DNA from: Vitrella brassicaformis
Lineage: Eukaryota > Sar > Vitrellaceae
Length of the DNA stretch: 64,000 nucleotides
Direction of reading: 5' to 3'
Assembly (NCBI GenBank): GCA_001179505.1
Contig: CDMY01000231.1
Coordinates: 95,562 to 159,561 of the forward strand
Within the stretch, counting starts at the first letter, position 1. Each line of letters begins with the position of its first letter. The notes under the pieces were generated by a model. The model made no database searches. It was not told where the DNA came from and was given only the letters and a program-made list of their open reading frames with translations. Below are positions 31,936-44,860 of the stretch, piece after piece. Position numbers and translations under genes: made by a program.

Positions 31936-34458
31936 ATGCGTCCCGGCCCTGGCTCCCTGCTGTCCGCAGCCATCGCACGTGCCCACCGCCAGCATGCCTC
32001 TTCCCTCCTGCTCACACATCTGCAATCGGCCCCCCCTCTCGCCCACGTCTGTCGCTATCGCAGCCTGAGCACTTCTCGAGTGAGGCGTGCTGATGTGCCC
32101 CGCGTCACAACCGACACGTCCCTCGAGGCGCCCGACGCATCGCTGCTGGTACAAGACGAGATCGCCCCTAAGAAGCGGCTGGTGAGTCTCGAGGAGGGGA
32201 TGTTCAAGTGGCGGTATGGCGAGGACAGCGAGTATGAGTATCCCTACCTGCGGCTGGGCCCGCACATGTCCAAGTACGAAGAGGAGCTCATGGACCAGCC
32301 GGCCAGTGGCGCGACGGCCGTCATGGCCGAGGTGGCGCCCTCGCCCTTCTTCTATGTCTTCATCCCGACCCTCAACTACTTCAGCACCCTGGAGGAGTTC
32401 AAGTCGGTCGCCACGGGGCTGGTGGAGAAGGGCCATGAGTGCGTGCTGGTGGACTTTCCGGGCTTCCATCTGGACCCTGACTTCAACACTGCCGTCGTAG
32501 AGGAGGATCTGTTGGCCACGCTGGGCGACGGCTATGTCGGCAACAAGGCCAAGATCAGACAGAGGATGCGCAAGAAGAGCAGCAGCAGCAGCCGGGTGGA
32601 GGAGGGGGCCAAGGCAGCGGCGACAGAGAAGAGGGAGAGGGGGGCGGGGGAGGCAGCCGAGGGTGGTGGTGGTGGTGGTGGTGGTGGTGGGTCCTCCTAC
32701 ACGAGCATGGATGACAGGGTGATACGGTCGTGCACGGAGGCCAACCACATCTACCTTCACTTCCTGCGGCAGTTCATTGAGCACATCTTCACCGACGGCA
32801 TGTCCAGGCACCTCTACAGCAAAGTCGTCTTGGTCGGGGCTGGACTGTCGGCTGTCTATATCATGCGCTGCCTCGAGATGATCCTGCTCCCTCCCAGCGT
32901 CCCGGCTTTCACGCCTTTGATCGATCCCCCCCTACCCCCTCCCTCTGACGAGCTCAGGGAGATCATCCAGAGGAAGCTGCACCTGGTCACGCTCATCTGC
33001 CCCAGCTGGCTGCACCTGTGGGACTACCGGAAGGTGTACAGCGTGCCTCGAGGGCGGATAGGGTGGATCTGTGCGTCGATCAAGCGTGCGATAGGGTGGC
33101 GGGGGAAGCCCGTCAAGATGGAGCTGACCCTTGACAAGTACCGGCTGTATCGGTCGCTGCTGACGGGGGACGGCCATTACAAGATCCCGGGCGAGGAGCG
33201 ATTCAGAAACAAGTTCTTCGGAACAGACAAATTCATTCTGAGGTAGCTTGGTCACCCAGCCACGTCCTAGAGTGTCAATGCGAATTAATTGACTATGTCC
33301 CTTTGGTGTGTCCTGTCCTGGGTGGTCCTCTTCGTGTGTCTTAAATGTGTGTGGATTGGCGTGGATTGGCGTGGAATGGTGGTCTGGTATGGTGTGTCCA
33401 GGGAGTACGGGAGTTTGGTGCTGCGCAACACCAACCCCGACACAATCGACGCCGAGATGGAGAAGGAGAGGGGCTTTAAAAACACCAACCACGTCCAGAG
33501 CATGATGGAGCTCAAAGAGTGAGGGAGGGAGGGAGGGAGGGAGGACGCACAGCACCGCACCGCACCAACCCACCAGTGTGCGTATGTATGGGATGTGTGT
33601 GGTCTCAGGGCGATGATGGAGGAAAAGAAGACGCCCAAATACCTCTACGCGGCGGTGAGCCAGCCACGAGACAATACACACACGCACACACACATAGACA
33701 GACAGACAAACAGGCTGCCTTGTTTGTGTCTCGCTCAGTTGTCGGGTGGCTTGCTGGACGCGTGTAGGAGCTTGCAAGAGTTCACCAACCTATTCAGGCG
33801 GCTCTGCCTACCCGCAGGTGGGCAGGTGGGTGAATGGGGGTCGGACACCAAAACAGACCTCAGATGGCCACGTTGGGTACCCACTGTTTGTTTGCTCGTT
33901 TGCCAGACTTGACGGCGATGTCTGACGAGACGACCCCCTCTCACGGCAGCTTGAAGCCGCCCCTTGGCGTCAACACGTTCGTCATCTTCGGCCAGTCGCC
34001 TGCGTGGGGATGGGGCACATCGGTCAGCCTGCGTGGCATGCAGATGGCTGTGGGGTGGGGGGCTCCTGCATGCGTGTTGGTCTTGTTTGTGAGCCATGTA
34101 TGTATGTCCTCAGCAATTTTGGTTGTCCTTCACCCCTCTGAAGGACATGTTGGTTGAGGCCCAGAGGCAGCGTGCCAAGGTGACGGGCGAGAGGCCCGAT
34201 GACGTAATGCTGCCGCTGCAACTGTCGTTCAACAGGGTGCGTGGCGTGGCCTCAACACACGGAGGATGCATGCCATGCCATGCATCTATGCCATCGAATG
34301 GTGGATGGATGGATGTGCCGAGTGTGTGTGTGTGTGTGTGTGTGCATTGTGTGTGTCAGGGCCGTGTGTTGCTGCAGGAGGAGTTCAGCATGGACATCAT
34401 TGACACCCTTGACAGGGCCGCCCAGGGCAAACTCATCAAGAAAGACACCGAGATCTGA
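31936..34458 (+). CDS. alpha/beta-hydrolase-like organellar protein, nucleophile motif degenerate
   Basis: Seven exons (31936-33242, 33402-33518, 33609-33654, 33739-33817, 33907-34022, 34114-34236, 34360-34458), phases consistent, 628 aa. The Arg/Ser/Ala-rich, acid-poor N terminus up to RYRSLSTSRVRR looks like a mitochondrial or plastid presequence. Residues ~135-175 (FFYVFIPTLNYFSTLEEF, HECVLVDFPGF) and ~295-310 (KVVLVGAGLSAVYIM) follow the alpha/beta-hydrolase strand order, and LHLVTLICPSWLHLW resembles the strand after the nucleophile elbow in plastid hydrolase-like proteins. The expected G-x-S-x-G reads G-A-G-L-S, with no Ser at the nucleophile position. A poly-Gly tract (encoded by GGT repeats at 32662-32690) and a Lys/Glu/Ala-rich stretch interrupt the domain. 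The last 190 residues are unrecognised. Confidence 0.72.
32662..32690 (+). repeat. (GGT)n run encoding poly-Gly
   Basis: A triplet microsatellite within exon 1 of the hydrolase-like gene, coding for about ten Gly in frame. It is likely length-variable between strains without changing frame. Confidence 0.9.
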
Positions 34459-35463
34459 GTGAGTGAGTTAGAGGCAGGCAGGGCAAGGCAGCAGATACAT
34501 GAATGAGACGTGACGTGAGTGCATGTCAGTCAATGTACGGCTGGGTGAATGGCTGGGTGGCTGAGTGGCTGGCTGGGTGGATTTACGTCAGGACTGGCCT
34601 GCGGTGCGGTGAGTCCAGTCCCCTATGAGTAAGGCTTCACTCACATACAGATGGTGTGCATGACTGGACGGATGGATGGATGGACACATACGTGTTCAAC
34701 GTACGTGTCCGCGTGTGTGCATGGAAGTCATTCATCTTTCTCCTCACTCAGTCATGGGGCTTGATGTCAATATCAATCCGCCACAGCGCTGCGCGGCGAG
34801 CGTGTCTCTATCCACGTCATTCGGCATATAAAACGTAGGCAGCAATCACGACGGATGCTTGGCATGGCTCTGTTACGTTACGTCCATCCCAACACCCAGC
34901 CAGACAGCCCATGATCGTGGCGATGATTTCTGGCTGGCTGAGCACTGCCAATTGCACTGCCGCACCATGGCCATCCGCATATCATTGACCGCCGATACTG
35001 CGGCGCGCCATGTTGACGCTTTGGCGGCCTCCGTTGGGAGCTGGAAACTTCTATCACCGTTCTATCACCGGGAAAAGCTCCAAAGTTGCAGTAGGGTTTG
35101 CGGGGTTTGTCTCCCGTCTCAAATCGAAATTCTCGACTGGGCTTCCCGCAGTGGCCAGTTCACCACGGGCCCTTCAAGTGGCACTGCGGAATTTGTCTTC
35201 TATCTACCATGGCCAACCAGCGCCTCTCTATCTGGGGCAGGTGCGCGTGCACAATCCGCTGGTCTACGCTACGTGCCCCTTGACTGCACAGCACAGCACA
35301 GCACAGAGGCCACACCACGGACGCCGAGTATCCCAAGCATCCCATCCCATCCACCAGCACACTACAAAAAACAGAGTCGACATGTACGTGTACACGCAAC
35401 CAGACCCGCCTGCCGCCCGCCCCACATGCCATGCCATGCATGATGGATGTCGTACGGATACAA
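34459..35463. other. convergent intergenic with an unresolved open segment
   Basis: 1 kb between two stop codons. The left part is GGCT/GGAT repeats. The part at 34970-35290 is different: non-repetitive, with a TAGGGTTT telo-box-like word at about 35091, several in-frame ATGs (e.g. 35010, and ATGG at about 35210 in a good start context followed by a possible GTGCGC donor). I could not chain any of these into a gene. It may be a short non-coding RNA gene, a very small ORF, or remnant sequence. Confidence 0.4.
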
Positions 35464-38400
35464 TCACTCCTCCTCTTTGTCGCCCTCATGGTCGGCCTTT
35501 TTGTTGCGGCGGGCTCGCTTGAGCTTGGGCTGCTCTGCATCATCCTTCTCCGCATCGTCGTCCTCGCGGCCACGCACGCCCTTCTTCTTGTCTGCCGCCT
35601 TGGCCTTGGCCTTGTCAGCACCTACACACACACACACACACACACACATGAAGGTGTGTGGTTCGGACGTCCGTACACACAGATCCCTTTGCTTGCCCAC
35701 CTTTCTTCTTGTCTGCTTTGGGTGCGACGGGTTTGGGCTCCTCCTCCCCGCCTATGTCGTCCATGTCCATGGCGTCCGCCTCGTCCTCGTGCTCCTCCTT
35801 GACCTTATTGGCCTTGGGTGTCTTCTTGCGGCGCTTCAGGTGGTCAGAGTTGGACGGCGCGGCCGCCGATGCTCCTGCTGCTGCTGCTGCTGTGGTGGCG
35901 GCCTTGCCCCTGCGCTTCACACCTGACCGCACGCGCACACAGAGACGATAGATACCCACCCACCAGTGCGTTCATGCGTCAGGCCATTCATGTGTGCATT
36001 ACGCACCTTTGTCCTTCGGCGGTTCCTCGTCTTGCTCTTGTTCCTGTTCGTCCTCACGCTCCTCCATGTCAGCAGCAGGCCGCTTCTTGCCCCCCTTGCC
36101 GCCCTTGCCACCCTTGCCACCCTTGGCTTTGGCGCTGGTGGCCTTGGGGGCGGGCTGTTTGACCTTCCTGTCACGCTCCTCGACGATGAGATCGCCGCCC
36201 TCCCAGTCGTCGTCTCCCTCCATCTCGCCCTCGTCGCGACGCTTCTTGACCCCTTTGCGGGCAGCCTTCTCGGATTTGATGCGGATCGACTCGGGCAGCG
36301 GGCCGCCCCTGTCGCCCTCCTCCTCCTCGATGAGCTCCGCCTCCTCATCCTCGATGGGCTTGTCCTTGCCACGCCGACCTCCCTTGCCCCTGTTCTTCTT
36401 GGGCGGCCGGGGCGGGGGCTCGTCATCATGCTCATCCTCCTGGTGCTTGTCGTCTTCCTCCTGTTTCTCCTCCTCCTGCTGCTGTTGCTGCTGCCGCCGC
36501 CGCGGCCGCTGCTGGACCTTGGCGGCCGGCGTGTCCTTGTCTTTGTCCTTGTTACCGCCCCGCTGCTTCCGCTTCTTCTGCAGGGGTTTGTCTTCCTCCT
36601 CGTTGTCCCCCCCGCCGTCACCCCCGCCGTCACCGCCAGCCCCACCCGCACCGGCATCCTCACGCGCACCGACATGCTCCCCCTCGTTGTCCTGGGCCTT
36701 GTCCTCCTCGTGATGTCCGTCGACGACCATCTCCATGCCCCGGGTGTCGGGATGGGGCGGCTCGTCGAGGTCGTCGAACAGATCATCCTCGGCGGGCTGG
36801 CGCTTGAGCTTGGGAGGGCTGCGGTTGGCGGGCGTGTGCACCGGGGGGATGGTTTTGCGCTTCACACGGGCCGCCGTGGCGCGGTGTGGCTGAGCGGGGA
36901 GGGCGTGGTGGTGGTTCTGGCTCATCTCGCCCTGGTAGATGTCCAGCTCGGACAGCTCTCGCTTGAGCTGCTTGTGTGGGCCGTCGTCAGAGGGCTTCCG
37001 GGGGGCGTTCTTGAGGGCGAAGATGCTCGGGATTTGGAACGTCCTGACGCACACACACAGACACAGACACATAGCATAGAGGGATACAACGCAAAGGCCA
37101 GGTGAGTGGGCCTGGCGTGCAACCGTCTGTCTATCCACCTACCTGGGCTTGGTCTTGAAGAGTTGTTTTTGTCGTGCGTGTATCTGCGTGACGGTGGGGA
37201 TGGTGCTCTCGACCACCCACTGCAGCACGTGGCACAGCGTGAGCGTCTTCTCGCGGTACGCCGCCTCTGCATCCTCACGACGCCTGCACAGCACACACAT
37301 TCCCCCACGCACCGCACCCGTGCCATCTCTCTCTCTTTCTCTCTTGGTTCTCTTGTCTCCTTGCCACAGGTGGGGTGGATGACTGACCACTGCAGTTCGT
37401 CGATGAGGTCGTAGAGTGTGCATGCGTAGTCCTCTGATGCGGCATCGACCTCCTTCTTGAGGAGTGTGGCAGGGTTGGCGCTGGCCTTGTCGGCCGCCTT
37501 GACTGACGCGGCGATGTAGGGCTGCAGGGTGCTGTGGCAGATGTGCTCGACCGTGTTGCGCATCACCTTGAACAGGAACGACAGCGCCTTGGTCGCCTTC
37601 GGGTACCGCGGCGTCGACTCACTGTCGCACAAACCCCTCACCCTACACCAATGAACGAATGAACGATACATACGAGGCCCACCATGTATGTATGTACATG
37701 TGTTGGTGCCTGCCCTCCTCCGTCTGTGTGTGTGTGTGTGTGTGGCGACCGTGCTAGGTTTCTGATGACGAGTGCGATGAACTGGTCGTGCAGGTTGAGT
37801 GCCTTGTCGCGGTTGTCCATGTTCATCTTGGCCTGGGCGGTCGTCAGCTTCGGGTGGAACCCGCGCACACGCTCCGCCTCCTCCTGGCTGCCACTCGACG
37901 CAGCATCCACCTTCACACAGTACTTGAGAGGCAACCAAACCCGACTGACAACATATACCACGGACGGACACATCGACACACGTGCATACCGGATGCCCAC
38001 GTCGAGTCGACCATGTGTGTGTGTGTGTGTCTGTGTGTGGGGCGGGACACGACCCACCTGAAGACTTGGTTCACGTAGTTCTTCATGAGCAGGTGTGCGT
38101 ATGCGGCCATGGGGTCGGTTTGCCGGGCCAGTGCAGCAGAGGTGACTTGGTCGTCGCCTGTCTTGTCGCCGAGCCCGTAGAGTGGGAAGAGGTAGGCCAC
38201 CTTGATGTTGGTGCGGCCGGTGCGCTGCACTAGGGGGTGCGGCCATGCCGTGTCGTGACCCACACGAGAGGGGCTCGTGTAGATGCGCAGATACTCCAGG
38301 AACTTGTAACGCACTCGCTGACACAGACAGACAGACAGACAGGCAGGCCAGGGTGGCACACACAGGGGGAGGGAGGGAGGCAGATGACTGACATATGGGT

Positions 38401-41400
38401 GAGTGTATGCTCGTGTGTGTGTGTGTGTGTGTGTGGCTCACCCATTCGTCGTGTGTGGCTACCTCGGCGAGCAGCGGGAGGGTCTGGTCGTCAGGCTCCA
38501 ACCTGCATCGCATCGCATCAACCAAACCACCCACCAGCCGCACAGCACAGCACATGGATGGATGCACTGTAATGTAACGGCATTGGTTTGTCTGTGCTCA
38601 CTGTGTGCACTTCCATATTTTCAGGAAGGCTCCTGCAGCGGTGAGCTGACAGATGCCCTTCTCGCTGTAGATGTCCTTGACCGCAGCGATCAGTGCCTTG
38701 TCCGTCTTGGGCGCACTCGTCAAGTCCACATACCCCACCTCGCCCTCACCATTAACCTCACCCTCCCCCTCCCCCTCTCCACCCATGTCCTCGTCATTGT
38801 CTCGTCCATCCCCCTTCTTGTTGTCCTTGTCTTTGTCCCCCTCTGCGGGCTCCTCTTGCACCTGCTCCAGCAGGTACCCGGGCGGCTCGCTGATGCACTG
38901 CTTGAGGGTGTTGAGGATGGCCTCGCGGTACACGGGGGACCGGGGGAGGCCCTCATGGCCATCAGGTGGTGCGTTGGCCTCGTCGTCCATGTCATCTGCG
39001 AGCTCGGGGCGTACGGGTTTGTTCCAGTCGGCGGCTCCCTCGGCCAACAGCTGGATGCCCGCAGCACGCAACTCCTGATAAACACGACACACATATAGAT
39101 GCATACCATACACGTGTGGAAGGGGAATGGAATGACTATCCCTGTTTCTGCGTACCTTGACGAATTCGGGGTTGATGGTGTCGGGCAGCTGGTTGGCGTT
39201 GGGGTTGAGGAGGGTGTCGGTCACATAGTGGGCGGCCTGGTAGAAGTAACCGCGGCTCTCAGCCCAGGATTTAGACGACTCCATGAACAGCCAGGGAGAC
39301 GACTGACACACACAACACACACACACACACACAGGTCTGTCTGCGTCGCATGGAGATGTGGTGTCATGTGTCTGTCGTGTTGTCCGTTCCTCGCCTCGAT
39401 GAGTGTTTGCATGAATTGGAGCGCTGCGACGTGTCGAGTGGTGGGCGCGTCGCGTGTGAGTAGGGAGGGCACCTTGGACAGAGTGCTCAGCAGACCCTCG
39501 CACGTCGGACGACCCTTGCCCCCAAACACTGATATGATCTCAACTGACACACAGACACAAACAGATGGACGAGGGGATCCCGCAGTATCAGTATTTGTGA
39601 GTGTGATGTGTGTTGTGTACCTAGCTGTGCTGTCTGGTTGAGCAGGGCTGGATGCAAAACCAGCGGCAGCAGCCCCTCAGCCACGGCTTCCTTCGCTCCG
39701 GGCGAGATCTCTATCGACATGTCCTGCTTGCTCCTGCACCGCACCCAGTCAGCAGACACACGCACAACTGTCTGTCTGTCTGTCAACCAGCTCGCTGTGT
39801 CCCTCCCTCCCTGACCGTGTGAATCGTGCGGCGCTAGCGAGTATGTCGATGAGTTGCCGCACCACCTTGACCTCCTTGACCTCCAGCCCACCAATGCGCT
39901 TCTTCTTGGACCGGCCCTCATCCTCACCATCCTCCTCGTGCTCGTGATCGTGGTGGTGCTCGTCGTGGTCATCCGCCGGGTCGCCGCTGTGGGCCTGACG
40001 CGCGATGACAGCTAGGGGCTCCATCAAATCCTGCATTGATTGATGCACATAGACGACAGCACAGAGAGAGGCAATGGTCGTGTCGTTTGGCGAGAGTGCT
40101 CTGCCCATATCCCCCGGCCAGACGTGGGTCCAGTAGGTACCTCGATGCGTGGTATGAAAATGGCGGGGTAGAAATCGGCCAGGTCGACCAGAAAGGGCAG
40201 CGAGATCTACACACACACAAGACCGCACACACACACACACAAGACCGCACACATCACATGCACACGTGTGTGCTGTGCTGTTCCCATCCACCCACCCACC
40301 CTTGTGTGTCCGTCCGTCCCTTGTGTGGTGTGGTATGGTGCGGTGTTGAGTTGACCTGTTTGAAGAGTAGTTGATATTCGGACGGCTGGCGCTCCTCTAG
40401 GTCATGCAGCGACAGCACCTCACACACCATGTCCTCGGTGAAGAGCGTGTTGGCAGCACGACGCACCAACGTCAGCACTCCTGACGACCCACACACAAAT
40501 ATCACATCACATCCACCCCCATCCATCCATCCATCCATCCATGAGTCCTTCGTGGTGTGGCATACCTACCTTTGAGGTTCTCATGGCTGAGTTTCTTCTT
40601 GATTCGTTCCAGCTTGTTCTCGGTCTGCTCACGGGACAGCACCGGCCACTTCTTGACCACACTCAACACATCCTCGTACAACCTGTTCCAACACACAGAC
40701 ACAGACACGGAATAGACATACATGATTGTTGCAGGCTGTCTGTCTGTCTGGCTGTCTGTCTGTCTGTCTGTCTGTCTGTTCCTCTGTCTGTGTGTATGTG
40801 TGGCCGGTCGGTCGGTGGCTGACGTCTTTGAGTTGAGCAGGAGTTTCTCGAAGGTGAGGAGCTGGTCTCTCAGCTGTTCCATCTGCGTGACGTGAGCATT
40901 GGCGGCCGCCTTGCCCTTGCCGCCCCCCCTGCTGCTGCCCTGCCCCAGCCCCGCCAGCAGCGCCCACGGGTGCGCCTTGATGAGCGCCTCGCGCATGCCC
41001 TTCATCTGGTGGGTGATGACGTCGAACTCCTTCTTGCTGGCCTTCTTGCGCTCCAGCGGCTGGTTGAGGCCCTCGTCATCCTCACACGCCGCCTGCTGCT
41101 GCTGCTGTGGGTCGTCCTGTGTGTCGGGGGGCGGGGGGGCGGTGCTGCTCTTGGCCTTCTTGTCTTGAAGGGCCACCAGGTACTGATGCAGACGGTCGGC
41201 CGCGTCCACCTTGCCTGTAGATGTGTGTATTGATTGCAATGAATCCATGGGAGGGAGTACTTGAGTGGATGGGATGGGATGGGATGGGATGGGCTTATCG
41301 GTGTGTTTCGCATTACCTCTGAGGTATTCTTCGAATCCGATTTTTCCGTTTCGGATGTCCTCCTCGACGGCCCTGGTGTCCTCTGATGGGACGCCGTTGC

Positions 41401-44400
41401 GTGGGTGGGTCTGGCCGTACAGCCACAGCAAACTCCGCACATACTCACCTACACCCTCCTGCATTGCCACACCACACATGACACACACATCACACACACA
41501 TGACACACACCAGCACATGACATGAGGCAGACGTTCCTGTCTCTGTGCGTGCCGGTCGGTCCTCATGTGCACCCACCCACGTACAGTAAGTACCTCATGG
41601 TTGAGCGGCAGCAGCATGTGCGTGGGCATCTTGTCTTCGATCATCTCGATCACCGATCCGCCCCCGGGGCGCTTGCTCAACGCTGACACAACAAACAAAC
41701 AGGACAGAGACGGTGGGTGCATTCGACGGGTATTGTCCATCGTCGTGGCCGTGTGCACCACACAAACATACACACATGCGTACCATATGCGGTGAAGAGT
41801 TTCTGGGGAATCCACTGCGAGTTGCGGACACTCTGAGTCAGCTGGCCGTCACCGGCACGCAGCTGCGGCAACAAATGCTGACGGTGCATCTGCAGGCGCA
41901 ACACACCCCACACCAGACACACACAAATACCCATACAATACACGTGTGCACCATATAGTGTGTGTGGCCGGCCCGGGCTCTCCTTTATCTATCTGTCTTA
42001 GGTACGGTGTGGTACCTGCATGAGCAGTTCGGCAGCGGTTCGTCTGACTTTGGGGTCGCTGTCCCTGACGCGGTTGGCGACGGCCTGCAGGACCGTGACG
42101 GGCAGGTGGTACAGCGACGTCGACTCCACCACACGCGACACCATCGATATCAAACTGACGCACAACTGCACACGGACAGGCACGCAGCAAACAACACACG
42201 AAGGCACGGGGAATACACACACGCACACGTGGCATCCTGCTAACTCACCGACGGGTCCTTGTCCGTCGACACTATCTTCGACAGACTCTCGCCGATCTGC
42301 ACAAACATCACATAGACGTGTGCACAAACATGAAGTGCCCCACCTTGTATATGCGGCGGTGCGTACGTGACACGTACGTACCCTGATGGTTTGTTGTCTG
42401 GAGGATGTGTGTGTGGTGAGGAATTCCTGGCAGTGCTCCAGCACCGCCCTTTTGACCTTCGAGTCAGGGTCCTGCAGACGATCGACAAAGTCCTGATCGA
42501 AGCGATGGAGGGGACGGCGGACACACACACACACACGTCACGTCACTTCACTTCCTCCAAGTGGGTCGGTCAGGCCATGGCTGTCATGCGTCCATCCATC
42601 CATCGCTGCATACCTGGAGTATCTTTGGGAACTTGGTGAACAGCTGCGATCCCTCCTTGGACGCCAAACGACCTGTACGCAGCGCAGCAAACACATGGTA
42701 CACACACATGCACTCACTCATTGATTGCAGTCAGAGTCATCGACGTATGTACCGATCAGCTCAGTGGTCTGCAGACGCTTCTCAACATCATCTACCTGGT
42801 ACGGTACCATACCATCCCATCACACAGGAGACACACACGACACGGAGACAGCCAGCCGTGTGTCTGTCATCTGTGTGTGTGCCTGTGCCTGCTTCTGACC
42901 GTTTTCATTTCATTGGTGAGTTTGGCGATGACCCGCTCGACCAGTGTGGGGCTCGTGTCGAACAGCCGGCCGATCAAAGCACGCTGCTCTGACGCATCGC
43001 GCAGCCACTCGGGGGTCTTTTTCGAACCCTGACAGACACCCACACCGATGGACGGGTACAAAGCGGCAACCACAAATACAAAACACACAGCGAGAAAAGA
43101 ATGCACCTCACCTGCCCTGCTTGCTTGATTTGATGTGTGTGTGTGTGTGTTGTGGTCTGACCGCAAGTGCGTTTTCGATGAGTCGATTGACGTGTTCCTC
43201 GATGAAGGGCTGTGCACTGCTGACCACACTGCGGGCCACCTCACTCATCTCCTCACAACCAGACTGACCACACACCACACCACACCACACCACACACACA
43301 GACACGCCATTCATGCATTCATTCACAAGAAACACCCCATGTGTGCATCTATTCATCTCGGTGTTGGTTCGCCCAGCCCCCCCCCCCCACCGACCTTCTC
43401 TGCCTCCATGAAGCGCTGCAGCAGCTCCTCCGTCATGACCTGCAATGCATTCATGCCATGCATGGCATGGGCCACCCAGCCAGCCAGCCAGCCACGGATC
43501 GGATCGGATCACGCATGTGCGCACGCCCATGATACAAACACCTGTCTGTCTGTCCATATGATAGAGCCACCCACCTTTCTGAGTTCATCGTGCTCAGCGT
43601 CGGCTGCGCGCGCTCTGCTGCGGTTGCGGTTGCTGCGGTTGCGGGACTCGTGCCGCCGGTCGGCCACCTCCTGACGCGACGACGCCATGTACAAATTGGT
43701 CAATATCTGACACACACAGCACAGGGGAGAGAGAAAGGCATCACTCGCGTGTTGGCCTGCGCTGCGGGGCGTATGAATGTCCGCGTAGTCCGTACCTTTC
43801 TGATGTATTCGGCCTCCTTTTTGTGTTTGGCTTTGCTGTTTTTGAGTATCTTGAAGCACACGGCGATGAACTGGCGCAGCTTCTCCAGCCGCCAGGGCTC
43901 GTCCTCCTTCTCCTTGAGCAGACACGCAGCGTTGCACCCACTCAAATTCTCCTACGAGGACACAGACACAGACACACACACACACACACACACACAGATG
44001 ACGACACGACAACACAGACAAGACGTGCTGCCCCTCATGTCATGTGTGTGTGCTTACGAGCAGTTGGAACCTGGCCCTGTCCTCCAGGTCTTTGCCGCTG
44101 TTGCCGTACTCACTCAGCTGGTTCAGGAAGGCCATAAAGGCCTCCTTCAGATGACCACTCGAAAACGGCGAATCCTGTAACACATACAGGCAAGCAACCA
44201 AGCGGATGGGGGATTGCTCTGCTGTCGTCCCTCCGTCCGTCCATTCCCCCCTTGACATGACATACACGGTCATAGTTTGCGCAGTGTTGAAACCAGCATC
44301 CCAGGCAGCAGGCAACGTAGCACCGCACCTCGGGGCTCTCGTGACGTATCAGCCACTGCACACACACACACATACACACACAGCAGACGTGGACGCCTAC

Positions 44401-44780
44401 CCAAGATCGTCGGTCGTTTCGTCCCGCTGACCGATTCATTCATCGCCCACCTGTTGGAAGAGGGTATCTTTGAGGTGCTCCGGGAAGGGATCTTCATCGG
44501 GTGTTGGTTTGGGCAGCCTGCCGCCCCCGTCAGCCTTGCCGCCGCCCCTGGGCAGCTCCTCACACAGCTCCTCCTCTTCATCGAGTTCCTTGGTCCATGA
44601 CGCCCAAATGTTACGCAGGCGGCGCAGGAGGGTCTCCGTGTTGAGCTTGTCGCTGATGTAGCCCCGCTCGCGGTAGTTCTCCTTGTACCGCTGGCTGTCC
44701 AGATCTTCCTCAGGGTCGTCTGCATTCTCTTGCTCATTCTGGCGATCCGCCGGCGCCGCGAGCATCTCGTCGTCTTCCAT
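35464..44780 (-). CDS. PDS5: PDS5, sister-chromatid cohesion protein
   Basis: 33 exons, all phases consistent, 1989 aa. Ends (high-low): 44780-44451, 44355-44266, 44174-44058, 43951-43796, 43706-43575, 43439-43395, 43263-43162, 43028-42900, 42795-42753, 42672-42614, 42492-42382, 42296-42249, 42165-42016, 41889-41784, 41682-41594, 41458-41317, 41214-40824, 40682-40570, 40480-40356, 40206-40141, 40030-39816, 39733-39621, 39543-39395, 39302-39156, 39074-38602, 38502-38442, 38317-38058, 37944-37750, 37642-37388, 37283-37143, 37043-36007, 35922-35701, 35621-35464. HEAT-repeat order follows PDS5: RHESPEVRCYVACCLG, SLLRL-like ENLSGCNAACLL, KVKRAVLEHCQEFL, DSDPKVRRTAAELLMQ, RVRYKFLEYLRIY. PDS5 regulates cohesin with WAPL. 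A 500-residue Lys/Glu/Asp-rich tail ends the protein. The intron after 39395 seems to start with GC. Confidence 0.93.
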
Positions 44781-44860
44781 CGTCACCTACCTATCCATCT
44801 GTCGGCTGCTCGTACACACAAAATACTTTTCCGTTTACGTGTTAGCTCGCGGGTTGCAAG
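44781..44860. promoter_or_regulatory. 80-bp divergent promoter region
   Basis: 80 bp between the PDS5 start (44780, minus) and the HAD phosphatase start (44861, plus). Assignment is by position only. Confidence 0.5.

Noticed and set aside
35966-37105. Long plus-strand open frame (379 codons) opposite the PDS5 tail
   Set aside because: It is the antisense shadow of the Lys/Glu-rich PDS5 exon; GAG/AAG codons read backwards give Leu/Phe-rich open frames. No splice or domain support.
41262-41293. (GGGAT)n run as a telomere-like remnant
   Set aside because: It is a short pentamer microsatellite inside a PDS5 intron, not TTTAGGG-type.
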